Shown here one piece after another: positions 48,835 through 61,999 of a DNA stretch of 64,000 nucleotides. How positions within the stretch are numbered: position 1 is the first letter of the stretch; the number at the start of each line of letters is the position of its first letter. The notes under the pieces were generated by a model, which did no database searches, was not told the DNA's origin, and saw only the letters and a program-made list of their open reading frames with translations. Source of the stretch: Sciurus carolinensis (Eukaryota > Chordata > Mammalia > Rodentia > Sciuridae); the NCBI RefSeq assembly GCF_902686445.1, contig NC_062217.1, positions 171,735,098 to 171,799,097 on the forward strand, written 5' to 3'. The translations under genes and the position numbers were made by a program.

Positions 48835-48893
48835 GTATGGAGACATGAGGAGGCAGATCGGCTTTGAAATCAGAGACATGTGGTACAACCTTG
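48835..48893 (+). CDS. DOCK1: DOCK1 internal exon C (59 nt)
   Basis: Starts with G, completing the Lys codon split from exon B, then gives YGDMRRQIGFEIRDMWYNL and ends with the first base of a Gly codon finished by exon D. The acceptor is CCCAG at 48830-48834 and the donor is TTG|GTGAGT at 48894. At 59 nt it is the smallest exon here. Its length is not divisible by three, so skipping it alone would shift the frame. The sequence matches DOCK1; DOCK2 and DOCK5 have clear substitutions in this segment. It is intact and continues the helical region before DHR-2. Confidence 0.96.
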
Positions 48894-51800
48894 GTGAGTG
48901 GCCGGGCTTCAGGTGGGGGGCACTTCGTGAATGCCGGCCAGGTCATACCCCTAGCCCTGGTTGGCAGTGTTGGGAAATCTCAACCTGATCTGCTTCTGTT
49001 CCTGGGCAACAGTTGCTCTTCTTTGCATTAATAGTTTTCAGTAGTTGACAGACAGGCCAAGGGAGAGGAGAGACAATCTGATTGGTGGGCAAGCAGAAAA
49101 TCCAGGAGACTCCCCTCTTGTGTGGGGTGAACATATTGCTGGAAACGCCATTGCTCTGGGAATTTCTTGGGCACCAAGTCCTGCAACTCATCCTACTGTG
49201 ACATTTGCCATCACTTACCGCGTTCAGTTTTGCAGACTTGAACGTCTAATGTGTTCATTGACTACTCAAACCGGATCCCGTATCTAGGTACACTGCACCA
49301 GGTGGTGGTGGCATAATGTGCTCCTCGGCTAAAGCATGAGGCGTGCACTTAGGATAGGAAATCGACACAACTTTATTTATAAACGCACACGGCTTTCCAG
49401 CCTGCTTCCATCGACAATAACCAGGACTTGCTTACTGACATTTTAGCCAATGTGATGTGTAGTTCTTTTAGCTAGGCGCCTAAAGAGGTGTGCCTGCTGG
49501 CAGGTCGGGGTCTTCTCCCTGGCTTTACTCTGCCCCTAAGATCCTGCCTTCACTGCTAGTGGAGGCCGAGCTCTTTCTGGCCGGCCCTGCTCTCAGACTT
49601 CTTTCTGCAGAGGTGTCCCAGGCCAGGGGGCAGGTGGCCTTGCCCTGGTCCTGAGCAAGCCTTCCATCGCAGTCCTGCCTCAGCGGTAGCAGGAGTGGCC
49701 TTCCGGAGAGGGGCGTTACCCTCCCCTCTGCCTCAGAGACTCTTCTCCCTGCCAGAAGAAGAGGGCACTGTCCATGTCACCTCACTTCCCTGTGCGCCCG
49801 GATGCCACCTGTTCCCTGGGGCTGGGGAGCAGAGCTGCAGCCGGCCCACTTGCCTCTTGAGTGACCGCTGACTGCGCAGCGACCCGAACGTACCCTTAGG
49901 AAGATGCAGAGAGAACAAAGGGCTAAACACCGAGTGTGGGTTTGGAAGAAAGCTGTGTCTGGACTCCCGCGCCCTCCCCAACGGCCTGGGAGTGCAGCGC
50001 GGGCTCTGGAGGGCCACAGAGCCAGTGCACTGGGACCTCCGCGCCTCCCTTGGAGGGGCTCTTGACGCCTCACCTCCTTAGCCCGTCCTGTCTCGAGGGA
50101 AAGTCCAGAGAATTTCCAAAAGTTGTCTTTCTGCTTAAATAATGAGTGGAGTTTTTTCAAATGGATTTTTACCCAAAAAAAGGAATGTGGGACCTCTTGA
50201 AAAACAAGACTGTGGCCTCTGGGGGCCATGCCCACGGAATAGGCGTTCCACTTGACCCCAGCCACACTCCCAGGAGCAAGATTCTGCCGTGAAAGCCCAG
50301 GTGGAGATGCAGAGCATCAGAGTGGCCCTGCCCCTGTGCCCTCTCAGGGCTGGCGCCTGCACAGGCCACACGCCCTGGGTGTCAGAACTGCAGTCAGACG
50401 AGGACCCCATAGGACACTCTGCTGGGGTTTTGCAGTGACAACTGCAGGACCTAAGTGTATCCTCTTAGTTGTCAGAGAACACTAGTCTCTGTGGCACAGG
50501 GCCTGCAGTGGCCATCCTGTCCTTGGTCCTCCTGGTGCTCCTGTGGGTGGAGCGGGAACCCTGGGATGGACTCAGTGTGCTTCACCCACCCCCGCCCCGC
50601 CCACAGTGCTGTGAGGCCTGAGTCAGGGGCCTTGGCCCCCCTGCACTGCCTCCCTGAGTTCTCAGGCTGGACCCGCTCCATTTTTTGGTCATTTACTGTG
50701 ATAACAATGAATAAAGGAGAGAGGCCGAAGCAGAGGTGTGAGTTTCTCTCCCGCGTCGCCCAAGGGCTGCGCTGACCCTGAGAGAAGGCCCGGCCTTCCG
50801 AGGCCCCACTCAGGCCTGGCTCACATTTCTAAAGCCGTTTCAGAGCAGCTTGTGCCCTTGACATTATCTGTCATTATGTTCCCAAAAGCCAACCAGCAGA
50901 GGAGACTTTGGTTTGCAATGTGAAGGATACAGTTAAGAGAAGAAATCCCCTGGTTTCAACCTGTCACTTGTGGATTTGAATGTAGTGATCAGCATGACGT
51001 GTGTTTTCCAGCTCTTCAGGCAGCCTAGAGGTCAACAGGAAACCATGACCCTGGCCGAGCAAGGGCCAGCACTGGGAACAGCCAGAAATAACCTTCAACA
51101 GTCAGGTTGGGTTCCTTGCTAAGGAAAGAATGAAATGTTTAAAAGTTAGAGAAATAATAATAAAGGCATCTGCTGCCCAGGCAGCCCCTACGAATAGCTC
51201 CAAGGGCCACTTCAGGCGGTGGCCCCGCCTGCTGCGGGTCCTAGTGTTGCTGCCTCTGCCCACTCAAGTCATTGTGCACTCAAACCCATGACGGCACACC
51301 TCCGTTCCCAGGATGTACACCACTTATTTTCTACACAGCTTTTTATTTTATTTTTTTCCAATGGGCTCAGGTTTGGGAATATGTTGGCAGCCTGCTAGAG
51401 CCAGCTCTGCCAGGAAAATAAAAATAGAAGTCAGATCAGATCTATTTATCACCTTACAGTTAGTCACCTGCCACTCCATCAAGCCTGGCGCAGAATGTCC
51501 AGGACACCACCTCTTCCCTGGGTCTTCCTGTGGCCCCTTGAGGTCTGTCCTCTCAATCTGATGCAACCACAAACACAGCTCCTCCCGAGGGCGGAGCAGG
51601 GTGCTTTCCCTCCAGGGCCTGTCATATTTTGAGTGTGAAGGGGGACATCAAAGGCAGGCTCACCTTCCAAAGAGAAAAGAGGGGATGTGCGTTTTTACCT
51701 GGCTCTTGGTTATTTATCAAAGCTCCCTCCCAGGCAGCCTGCGGAGCGCCGCTCTCTGCCGCCTCCCTACCTTACACATTGTTTATTACATCAGCACACC

Positions 51801-54800
51801 GCGGCCAGCAGACACTCTGCTCCTGTCTGGCCAGATCCAAGGTGTTTGCAGCAAGGTCTTCTATGGCTGAATTGGTGTGGGAAGTTTTTCTTGCATGATT
51901 CCCTGCAGGGGTCTTTTCAGGGCCTGGGCAAATCCTGTGTGCTCCTCAGAGGTCCCCCAACACTACTCAGTGTGACCTGGCAGTCTTGGTTGGCTCTTGG
52001 GATATTTGCTCTTCCTGCTCCTGTGTATGGAGATTTCCTGGGTTAAGACGGTCTGATGCCTGGATTTCTGAGCACCAATGACTGTGGAGCCATCTTCCAG
52101 ACCCTGAGGAGGCTGCTGACTGGGGAGGCCCATCTTTCAGAGCAGGGTCCAGCTCCCAGCGAAGCAGCTCTATGCACAGAAACTCCAGGGGGTCTTAAGG
52201 GACTGGCAAGGTGGCTGGAGGTGAGACGATTGGCTTGCTCTTCCTCTGTCTCAAAAGGAGAAGAAAGGCATATGCTCTTTATCTTGAGGTCTACACTGCA
52301 GGAATCTCCTCCTTGGTCGAAACTCAAGTTCATCATTAAATTTGAGCTAGATGTGCTCCCAGGGAGAGCCACGATGCAGATGCTAGAAAGGAAGAAGGGA
52401 AAAGATGAGCTGTAGAGCAGGGTTGCTGGGGGCTGGAGGAGCGTGAGCATTGCCCCCCACCTGTTTGTGACCCAGGACTGTGGTGCCCGGAACCCCGGCC
52501 CCTCCAGCCCAGCGTGTGGCAGGGTGGTGCCCACATGAAGGAGCCCGGGTCTTCTCACGTAGTCTTCCAACCTCTGCATCTACAAACGCCGTTCCTGCCT
52601 TCCATGTCCCTCCCAGCCTGGAACGATGAAGCTCTTGGTGACAGACAGAACTTTATGACGCTGAAATTGTGGTTGATGAACAACTCGCTGTCACTATCAT
52701 CTGTTTTCTGAAACATTGGCTCTGACATTTTTTCGGCATAATACAAGGAAAGTGTCACCTGAGAGACGGAATCTAATGGCATTTTCAAGAGAATGCTTTC
52801 CAGCGGTTACGGGCCTTCCAGAAACATTAAGCAGCTGGGCACGGATGAGACTCATGTGCAATGGCCTCCGTCTAAATATTAATGATTTAGTAAAAGCTGA
52901 AAGTAAGATTTGAATTAAATGCGGGCTCCTTACTGAAGGTTACATTTTGTGTGTGTGTCTACCCAATAAAAATTTGTTTAGGCTCCTAGGAAGATTAGGT
53001 ATTTTCTTAAGTACAGTTATTTAGAGTAGCCAAATTTGTTTAGTGATTCTCTTTGTGGAAATCTGTATTAGTTGAATTGTAAAGAACACTAAATTCTTTA
53101 GGGTATCCATCATGTTTCCTGATTGTGTAAAAGAATTAGTAAGATTGATTAACTCTGGATAAAGTGCTGGCGTTCATAGCAAAATGTCACAAAGGATCCA
53201 TTCAAGCATTTAACTTCTTGTGCATTCTTCTGTTGTGTGCTGGAAATGAAATAATGTCAGTTATCAGGGGTTGACATGAAGTAAGTGACGATTTCAGAGA
53301 TGAAAGACGATTAGGTGGGGTTTTAAAAGACCCCCTCTGCGTTCGGTCATGACAACTGCCCTGGGTGGAGCAGTGTGTTTTACAGCAGCTTTGTGGCAGA
53401 TGCCCAGTGACCAGGTCATGAAGGAAGCCTGGGATTGCTGCCTCTCTGTCCCTCTGCCTTCCCTGGTTCACTTCAAGCTCTGTAAGGTCACCTAGGTCAC
53501 CAGGCCTCAGGAACTTAGAAGTGGCACAGCCAGAGGGCACCAGGGCCACTGCCAGGGTGGGGCACAGTGGCCACAGACCCACAGCTAGCAGGAGGGAGGG
53601 CTGACCACTCAGTCCAGCTGCTGGGGTTGCTAGACTCAGCCGTCAGATTTTCCAGTGCTGATTCCGAGCTGGCATTGGAGCCAAAGACAGAAACCCATGA
53701 AACTGCAGTACCAAGATTTCCAGCAAAAACAATTGAAATAAAGTTTGGGTGCTTGCAAGAAGCCATTCTACTTGTTAAGGGACTCATTTTAGAATTGTAA
53801 CATTCCAGTGATGCTGGATAAGATGAGAACTTGCCAACCTTCCGGAGGGCCGTGGACAGTGTGCACTGATTCTGCTGCAGAGACCGGAATGTTGTCTAGA
53901 GATCCTGGGCTCAGCAGCCGGGAAGGGGTCAGTAAAACGAGACAGCAGAAGGGTCAGAGTCTCAGACCCAGTCTAAATCCTACTCTTCCAAGTCCCTGGA
54001 ACAGCTCACTGAGCAGTTGTGGAAACAGCCCAGTTTCCTCATCTGTAAAATGTGTTGAGAAGTTTATCCTGAGGGGTCTCAGGTTACTCATGAAGTTATC
54101 TTGAGGAGTCCATGAGAAGGTGATTTCTCAGAGGCTTGTCTGCAGTCCATGTTTAGTAATGTTAGCTGACATAATATTTGTTGTTATAATTTTCAGAAAA
54201 GCCTTTGAAAAAACATTATCTTGAATTCTTTAAAAAAAATTGTATCTGAACAGAGAGGTGAGATGACCCTGATAAAGTAGTTCTTTAAAGAAGCGTTTTC
54301 CTGTCAGCCAGTAGCCAGAGCAGGTAGAATTGTTCCTGTTTCTGCAGCCCTGGGCTCTGAGGGCTGTCCTTGGTTCCTTTGGTTGTGGTCATTTGGAATG
54401 TCACAGAAATCACTCTGCGTTATCCCCAGAGGTGCCGTGTGGTAAACTCTTCAGGAGATGCTGGGGATAGAAAGGGCCCGAGAGACCACCTGCGCTCTCC
54501 CCGTGTCCACTCCTGTTCTTGTCTTTGTCTGCAAAGTGAGATGCAGCTCTGTTGGTCCCAGCCCCAACTCCATCCAAACCTCGGTGTCAGGTGACTGCTT
54601 GGGCCCTTGATCATGCAGCTGTGTGTGGGAAACAGTGGCTTATCTGCTGTGACAGACAAGTCATGACCTCAAGCCTTATATTGGATGGGCTTTTGAGCGG
54701 TTTCCCTGTAACATTGGGAAGACAGCATAAGAAACGGTTCTTATAGTAAAGCTGGAGGTTCTCAAGATCTTTGCCTGCAGGTGAGGAGGTGAGTGTTCCC

Positions 54801-54891
54801 AGGATCTCCCGCTCAGTGTCACACTGTTGTGTAGTTAAGCCCACGTTTGAATGCTTTTTTCTTTCTGAATAATGCATTTCTTTATCCCAAG
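48894..54891 (+). other. DOCK1: DOCK1 intron between exons C and D (5,998 bp)
   Basis: Bounded by GTGAGT and a CCCAAG acceptor after a T-rich tract. It contains one MIR (53970-54190). The remainder is unique sequence: GC-rich around 49500-50900, AT-rich at 51310-51440 and 52690-53200. No gene on either strand was recognised. Confidence 0.9.
53970..54190 (+). mobile_element. MIR SINE
   Basis: Contains 'agtttcctcatctgtaaaat' (54031) and 'agtaatgttagctgacataa' (54155), two hallmark MIR segments at the expected spacing. This is the best-preserved MIR in the window. Confidence 0.75.
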
Positions 54892-55040
54892 GTCAACATA
54901 AGATAAAGTTCATTCCAGAAATGGTTGGCCCGATATTAGAGATGACGCTAATTCCTGAGACAGAACTGCGCAAAGCCACCATCCCCATCTTCTTTGATAT
55001 GATGCAGTGTGAATTCCACTCGACTCGCAGCTTCCAGATG
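54892..55040 (+). CDS. DOCK1: DOCK1 internal exon D (149 nt)
   Basis: Starts with GT, completing the Gly codon begun in exon C, then encodes 49 residues: [19 protein letters not shown], then [15 protein letters not shown] and a C-terminal part that ends [11 protein letters not shown]. The acceptor is CCCAAG at 54886-54891 and the donor is ATG|GTAAGG at 55041, ending in phase 0. The STRSFQM ending separates DOCK1 from DOCK2 and DOCK5. The next exon, outside this window, should continue with the segment leading into the DHR-2 lobe A. This is the longest of the four exons and is intact. Confidence 0.97.
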
Positions 55041-56939
55041 GTAAGGGCACGGGGTGCAATGCCGGGGGAGGGGTGGGGATGATGGGGCAGCCTGGAAACC
55101 CTGAGAGTGTCACAGAGAAGATTCTAGTGCTGAAAATGTCGTTCCCTGCTGCTCAGGAGGGGGAAGACCTGTGGTTTTCCCTTTGGACGAGTTGTTAACC
55201 CTTGTTGGAAGGATTGCTCTCAATGTCTGCTTTTTCTTGATTATTTTTATCTGGACTTGGACATAAAGCTGGGTCAAAGTCTCTTTCTCCCCCTGTACGC
55301 TCTGTGCATGGTAAAGTGTCCCAGCAAATGTTATAACTCTGTCAGACGGGCTGCATATTCCAGAGTTATGTTATTTTTAAATTTAGTCTTTGCTTTTATT
55401 CTTCCAAGTATGTATCTGGATCTTTTATTTGTGCCGTGGGGCTGATGGGAATTCCTCAAAGAAAGCGTATGTAAATGCTCAGAACACACTGTAGAAACAT
55501 GAAGGGCAGCTCTGCATAATTTACTCTCAGCAAGTAACAAAATCTCCTTCCCTAGCTCCCATGAAAGTAAGTATAGTGTTCCTGCAGACGTGTGCACGCG
55601 CACACTCGTGTGCACAGGTCCGCCCAGGTTTGCCCGTGCCCTTGAATGCCCAAGTGACACGAACTCTTCTACAGGGGGAAAAAATAACCTCCTAAAAAAG
55701 TTAGTTTTTAAAAATACAGCAGCTCAGGCAAGTGGGCATACTGAGCAACCTGCATGGATTTCAGGAGAATTTTGAGCATAAGTCCTATTCTGAAAGGAAA
55801 GGAAAACTGCATCTGTTCAAGTAGTATCATTTTATGGGTTTTTAACACTTAAAGGTGGAGTTTCCTTACCCATCTTTGTACTCTATATCTTCAAGGGAGC
55901 TTTGAATAGTGCAGGTTTTCATTGGTAGGCTTCTCTGCTATCGTAAAAAGGCAGTCTCCGTGCAGAACCGTGTTGCTATTTCCTAGAGCAGAAAAGAGAA
56001 TTGCAAAACAAAAGGAACCTGCACACTCTGAGCAGCAGCTGAGTCCAGACTCCCAGTCGGGTAGATGGGATTCCCAGCTCAGCCAGGTCCCCGGATCTTG
56101 AAGGAATCACCCAGACTCCTTATGTCTCCAAGTCAGCACTCTGACATCAGCATAGAATGGGCTTTACCCAAAGGGCTCTCGTGAAAATGGAATAGAAGGC
56201 CTGTAAATCCCAAAGCAAAGTACTGGGCACCGTGGAGATGTCTCTCTGTGGCTGTGCTGTGTTGCAAGGCCAGAAGCCCAGGCTGATTGCCGTCTCTGTG
56301 CTGCACTGGGGACGGCCAGCAGAGTAGCTGCACACAGCCTGACTTGGCCCTTTCTTTGGGGTTGGTCCCTGAAGCTCGGGGAGCACAAGAACAGAGTCTG
56401 ATTGTTGGAGAGTCCTTGCCCTTGACCTCTTGACCTCTGCACACCCATGGTGTGCTCCCAGCTCAGAGGACATCACTGTGCTCGCACTTGGATCCCCTGG
56501 GCGCTTTTGCAACGTGCCTGGTGAGTGCTGTGTGGGTATCACTCTGGTGGCGGACGACAGAGAGGGCTTTGTTTCAGTTTCCCGATTGTGACATCAGTCC
56601 TTTCCTCCTTTCCTTTCTCTCTTCCTTCTTGATTCTCTCTTTTTTCCTTTACATGGAAGGGCTCCTCTTATTTGTTTTTTATAAAGTTCAAGACAAGACA
56701 TTTAAATTAGAAGAGCTGTCTTGTTGCTCTTATTGATAGGTGATCACTGTACATGAAATGTCCTGTTTCTTTACATAAGTTTCTCTGTATGTGTGTAATG
56801 TTGTAGCTAGGTTGGTTCTTTATTCTTTCTTTCTTTCTTGTGCTCTTTATGTTTGACAATATTAGAGCCACTGTCCTTGATCACAAAGTAGCGACTGTGA
56901 TTTTAATGAGGGTGTTGCCTCTCATGGAACAGAGTGCCT

Positions 56940-57220
56940 GTCATGGACTGATCCATTCCCTACAGTGGGCATTTGGGTCCTTGACAGATTGTCAGTGCTA
57001 CAAATAACTGTGCAGTGAGCACATTTATGCACCCAGCTCAAATTCATCTAGAAAGTTTTCCCGGTATTCATTCTCAGAAATGCAATTGCTGATTCAGAGT
57101 AATTTTGTAGCTTTTGACATCATTGCCAAAATGTTTGGAATCAGTGCTATAAGATCTGCCCCATCTACATTGCTGCTGGCTCCAGATCATGGTCCCAATC
57201 TCACTGCCAACCCACCGAAA
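56940..57220 (-). mobile_element. Old L1M/HAL1-like fragment, minus orientation
   Basis: Plus-strand landmarks: 'cagtgggcatttgggtcctt', 'gtgctacaaataactgtgca', 'ctcagaaatgcaattgctga' and 'cattgccaaaatgtttggaa', matching the reversed 3' end of an ancient L1 or HAL1. Strongly diverged. Confidence 0.5.
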
Positions 57221-57445
57221 CTACAAATTATAATTTAAACTACTTTTCCTAGGCAGAACATTTATCTCACTTTTTGAATTTTATGTAAATCAAGCCCAAA
57301 GAAAGAGTTTATGAAAACTGCCGTTAAATTGAAGAATCAGGTTCAATCCTAGTGCCAGGGGAAAAAAAGTTAGCTTTGGTTTCTAGCCCTGACTGCATTT
57401 TACAGACACTGCCAGGAGCTTTAGAAACACTCAGGCGTCAGTATT

Positions 57446-57680
57446 TAGGTAGACATAGCGGTGCGTACCTGCAAGGGAAGCTACGGCAGGAGGGTCTCAA
57501 GTTACAGACTAGCCTCGGCAACTTAGCAAGATCCCCTTTCAGAGGAAAAGAGAAAAAGGACTCGGAATGTAGTTCAGGGTAGAGCCTTGCCTAGGACTCA
57601 GGAGGCCCTGGGTTCAATCCCTGGGAATGCAAGAATAAAATTAAAGTAGAAGCAAAATAATAACAATAATAATAATCAGG
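57446..57680 (+). mobile_element. B1-dID composite SINE, plus orientation
   Basis: B1 half: 'agcggtgcgtacctgcaagg' and 'gcctcggcaacttagcaaga'. ID half: 'aatgtagttcagggtagagc' and 'ggccctgggttcaatccctg'. The A-rich tail (57633-57677) contains AATAAT repeats. It is more diverged than the copy at 34994 and no target duplication was found. Confidence 0.8.
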
Positions 57681-59722
57681 CAAAGGAGATGTGTTTATAT
57701 AGATAAATGTTACTATCCCAGAAAACTAAGGTCAAATGCCTTTAAAACACTACACCATTCATCATTTTTAAAAAAAGTAGTCTTTGGGTCAAAGGAAAGG
57801 CCAAGAGCAGCCAGAATGAAGATGAATGCGGACCTGGCTTCTGCGTGGCCCTCATCCTTCTTGTCTCCTCGCTGTCGCACTTGGCTTCATGGTATCTTAG
57901 GACAGTCTTGGGGGAAGTGCTTTCTGTTCTCCAGCTGCCCCCAGGTGTCTGGGCACGTGGCCCAGGTTGATGAGAGCCAGCAAGGGCTGTTTCCCGTCTA
58001 ACCCACTCCTCAGAAGGGGCTTCCAGACCTCCCAGTTTTCTTCCAGAAAAACAAGCTCTCGCAGTGCTAGCAGGAAGTAGCTTTGCACAAGGAATCCCCT
58101 GGCTGAACTGCTAGCAGCCTCTGTGGCTCCGGGCACGGCTGGCTGGGAGAGGCTGGCGAAGGCTCGGCAGGAAGGTCCACAGGCCCGCCTGCTCAGGCTC
58201 CTCATGGCCAGCGGCTCAAGCTTTCCTTCCTAGTCCTTGGCTAAGAGGTTTGTTTAAAATCAAGGCAGGTGAACTAAAGCTTGTAAAAAAAGAAAAAGAA
58301 CCTTTGGTTAGTCAGCTTTTCACCACAACAAATACGTGAGTTCGTCATCTTATCACAAGCAAAGGCTCCTGCGGCTACCGCGCTCCGTGTGATCCACCCA
58401 TGTTCAGGCTGTTGACAAGGCAACACGTCATGGCAGGAATGAGTGGCAGGGCACACCTGGCCACCTCATGGCCAGAGTGTGGACGGGCTGGGGACCCCTG
58501 TCCCTTCAAGGATACCCCCTCCAGTGACCTCAAGACCTCCAGGCCTCACCTCCTGAAGGTTCCCCCACCTCCCGGTAGTGCCATCCTGGGACCAGATTCT
58601 GGCACCAGGACCTCTGGGGGACTCTCAGATTCACACTGGAGGCCAAGCCTGCCCTCGGCCCCAGCACTCCGCCTGCCTCTCCAGACGCCTTTCTGCTCTC
58701 ACCCCAGCTCTTCCCTCAGGCACGAGGCAGGACCCCCACTCCCTGGGGGACGTGCCTGTGAGTGGCACTGCAGTGCACAGCTGGCCCTGCCTGCCTCTCC
58801 ACCAAGAGCCCTGGGACGGGATGGTTGGCCGCTGTTTAACTAATCCGCCACAAATCCAATTACCTAACACTGTTAGTCACATCAACGAGGGCTTGATTGC
58901 CTCCACGTTCAAAGCAGATGTGCAAGGAGGGGAAGACAAGGGGGCCTTTGTTTTTAAGGTCTTTGTGTTTTGAACATGTGATGTAGCTCATCCTTTTCAA
59001 GCCTCTGTCTCTAGGGTGGAGTGGTTAACTTCCTGCTGTTTGGAATACGCATGGTGTCGGGGTTGGACTGTGCCCGTGCGTTTGGAGTGGAGAGGGGATC
59101 TGCTGCATTCGGGGGGACCCACTGTCTTGCTTGAGATTAAACTGCATGTAGCCGTCACTGGTGCCTCAAGCACGGGTTACACTTTGGCTTTTCCAGAGTC
59201 GCCCAGAGTCACTGCCCTTGTGCACCTCCACGCCAGTGGAGGCCGTTTCACTAGAATGTTCTTTCCCTTACGTTCCCCCAAGAGTCAAATTCTTTTCTCC
59301 ACTTTTGCAAAAACAAAGCAGAATTCTTCCTTCAAAGTCAGCGAGGCTTTGCCCTGGTCCTGCCTCTCCAGCTGCCCCATCTTGTCCAGGCTGCCTTGGT
59401 GGCAGGATGAGGTGGTGTGGAGTTATCCCTTCAGGAGCCACGTCCCCACTGTGGCCTGGGACACTCTTTCCAGTGCTTCACTTAGTACCCGAGTCATCGT
59501 GACTGCCTCTGCTGGGCAGGGCGTTGCAGATGGGGACTCAGTTTTGCAAAAGACTAAGGGTCCCTAACGCTAATGGAAGCCACCTGTGCAGGACCATGTT
59601 GTGTGTAGACCTGACGCCAAGGGAGAGTGTTGTTCTGAGCAGGAATGTGAAGTAGCAGGCCCCATAGGAACAAAGCAGCCTGGCGTTATGGAGATCCCCC
59701 CACCTGGACCCATCTGTGGTCC

Positions 59723-59756
59723 AGTTATGCAGTACCCAACTAGGTACTGCATAACT
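59723..59756. repeat. Perfect palindrome: 14-bp arms, 6-nt loop
   Basis: Left arm AGTTATGCAGTACC (59723-59736), loop CAACTA, right arm GGTACTGCATAACT (59743-59756), with no mismatch in 14 pairs. It is not a terminator in this eukaryotic intron, nor a recognisable repeat end. Possible origins are a local templated mutation (fold-back) or a small foldback element. Confidence 0.9.
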
Positions 59757-60639
59757 TCTCTGTGACCAGAATGGTTCTCCTTCCCCTCCCACTGTGCCGA
59801 TCCGTCCCCACCCCGACGTGGAAGGGCCCGAGTGCTGTCTTCGGATGGTTCTTTCCCTCCTTGGTACCTGCATGTTCAGGAAGGCGAGAATACATGTAGG
59901 AACCTCAGCTTGCTGCCTCCCTCTCTGTGAGCCTCGGTGGCCGTTGACAGGGGACTTCACCAGGCTCCTGCATCACTCGCCTCCCAACCCCCGAGTCATT
60001 CCTCTGCCCTGTCCAGTGAGTCTCCACTTGAGGGACACCCACTTTTCCTCTGTCCACCCCTTTCATCTCTGCTTCCAATGCCTCTGCTGCCCTTGGCTCT
60101 CCTGGCTCTTCCGACCTAACTCACGAGGCTCCTATGATCTGGATTCCCCGCCTGCTCCCCTAAGCGTTTCCTCCCACTGCTTCTGCCTGCCCATTACTTC
60201 TGCAGGACACGGTCTTTGCTCCCTTTCCTGGCACACGTCACCATGCACCCACGGTTGTGTCAGTGTCACCTGCCCCATCCCGCTCTTCTCCCGGTCCCAG
60301 AGAGGACCTTATGAAGTCTGCATGTTTTAAAGGAAGTCCCCTACTTGTGAAGGTTCCAGAATCTGCCCAACTAGCCAGGGAGATATGTGAGGGGGGCATC
60401 TTCACCCCATTTATCATCCACCTGGACGAGCCCGGCCTTGGCGCCTGGAGATGAGCCCTGGCCTGGCCTCGCTGTGACCTTGCCTCCATCTCTCCGAGAA
60501 CCCTGCCCTCCCAATGGATGGATGAGACTCGGAGTCTCAGCCTCACACTGGATTTTACTTCATAAACAAAGGCAGGCTTTAAATTTCTCCCCTGACATCC
60601 TTTTAAAGAATTCCATTTGTTATGCCTTTGGAAAATACA

Positions 60640-61090
60640 GAACTAACAGCTGAGAATTGCAGCAAATGACCATATGGGCCACATACCATTAATAAAAATG
60701 GAATGGAAAAGGCTCCACAGCAAAATAATATTTTCAATCATGGAGCTATTTTCTGTCATCTTTGTGAGGCTCAGTAAATTGCTCCACAACTTCCAGAAAT
60801 TCCCATTTAGTTGTAACAATATTAGAACATGAGTAATCTGTGTGTCGTCAGTGTTTCTGAGTTCCTGTTTGAATAATCTCTTCCTATTGCCCATGCCAGT
60901 AACCTGAAGCAAATAATTGAATAACCCAAGTAGACGCTGGCGGCTTCTGCCACTTGGTGGAAAAGCCAATATATTTTGCACTGTAATATGAATGTGAATA
61001 AGTTTGGTGGCATTTTTATTTTGCTCATTCTCCAATTCATTGGGATTTTTATTTGTTGGTTTGTTTATTTGTGGTTTTCATTTCAAAATT
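60640..61090. other. AT-rich block, candidate conserved noncoding element
   Basis: About 450 bp of AT-rich, non-repetitive sequence with 'caaataattgaataacccaa' and several ATTAATAAAA/TAATATT cores. A minus-strand frame (60643-61035, 130 codons) crosses it but resembles no protein that I know. It is probably noncoding. Confidence 0.35.
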
Positions 61091-61999
61091 ATACTTGATT
61101 TTATTGCTTTGGATACTTAAGAAGGAAACATGGCTCAAGAATCAGGCTTTTATTCATTGAAACCAGACAGAAAGTTGGTCTGAGAGAAGGTGGGACATGG
61201 AACGTGAAGTCAGGTAAGGGTGCCCTTGATCCAGGAGTGCTGAGTACATTGAATTCTGTCCTTAAAAGCTCTTCACCAGAGGGATACCCAGTGCCCGTAG
61301 CCTTTGAATTAAACAGGAGTCATTCTGAGGCCGTGTTTCCAGACTCCGCTGGAGCTGCTCCCGGCCCAGAAGTCACTCCTGGACCTGGCCATGCAGGAAT
61401 GGGACCCGCTGTGCCTGTCTCAGGTGTCGCCAGGGGTGGTGACCCTGCAGCAGGCAGCTCCCGCAGGCTGCCCTGAGTGTGTGGCTCTGGAGTGTGCAGG
61501 CTCACGCGTACTCCACACACGTGCGTGTCAAGGTCAGGGAGCGGCCCGCGCCGCAGACCCAGGAAGGTGGCAGTGCTCGAAGGCGGGCTGGAGTGCCAGA
61601 GACTGACTAGGTGCACGATCAGGCTTAGAGCGCGGTTGGGCAAGAGGAATGCCACGCAGCTGAGACGTGTCCATGTGTCTGGGCACAGGGATTGAAGGCT
61701 GAGGGCAGACTGGGGACCTCGGGGACGGCATCATGGGGCCCAGTGCCCCTGGGGTTTTCAAGCGCTGGCCTGCCTCTGCCGAACCTTCTTCTCGGCATGT
61801 TGGGAATCCATCCCTCTCACCCCTCCTGCAGACGCCCTGGGAAAGGGCCCAGCTCCATCTGGAGGTAGAGAGACCCAGGGAGCCTACTTGCATGACATGC
61901 CCCCAAACTGGAGTGCTCAAGCACCGCACCTGCAGAATCTTCAGTGAGAATCGTTTCTCACTGAGAGCCAGGAGAGGTCGAGCTCTTTGAGGGGGGATA

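Noticed and set aside
58300..58420. Possible further MST-like LTR fragment ('gttagtcagcttttcaccac')
   Set aside because: Only about 20-30 bp resemble the LTR end and the rest does not follow the family.
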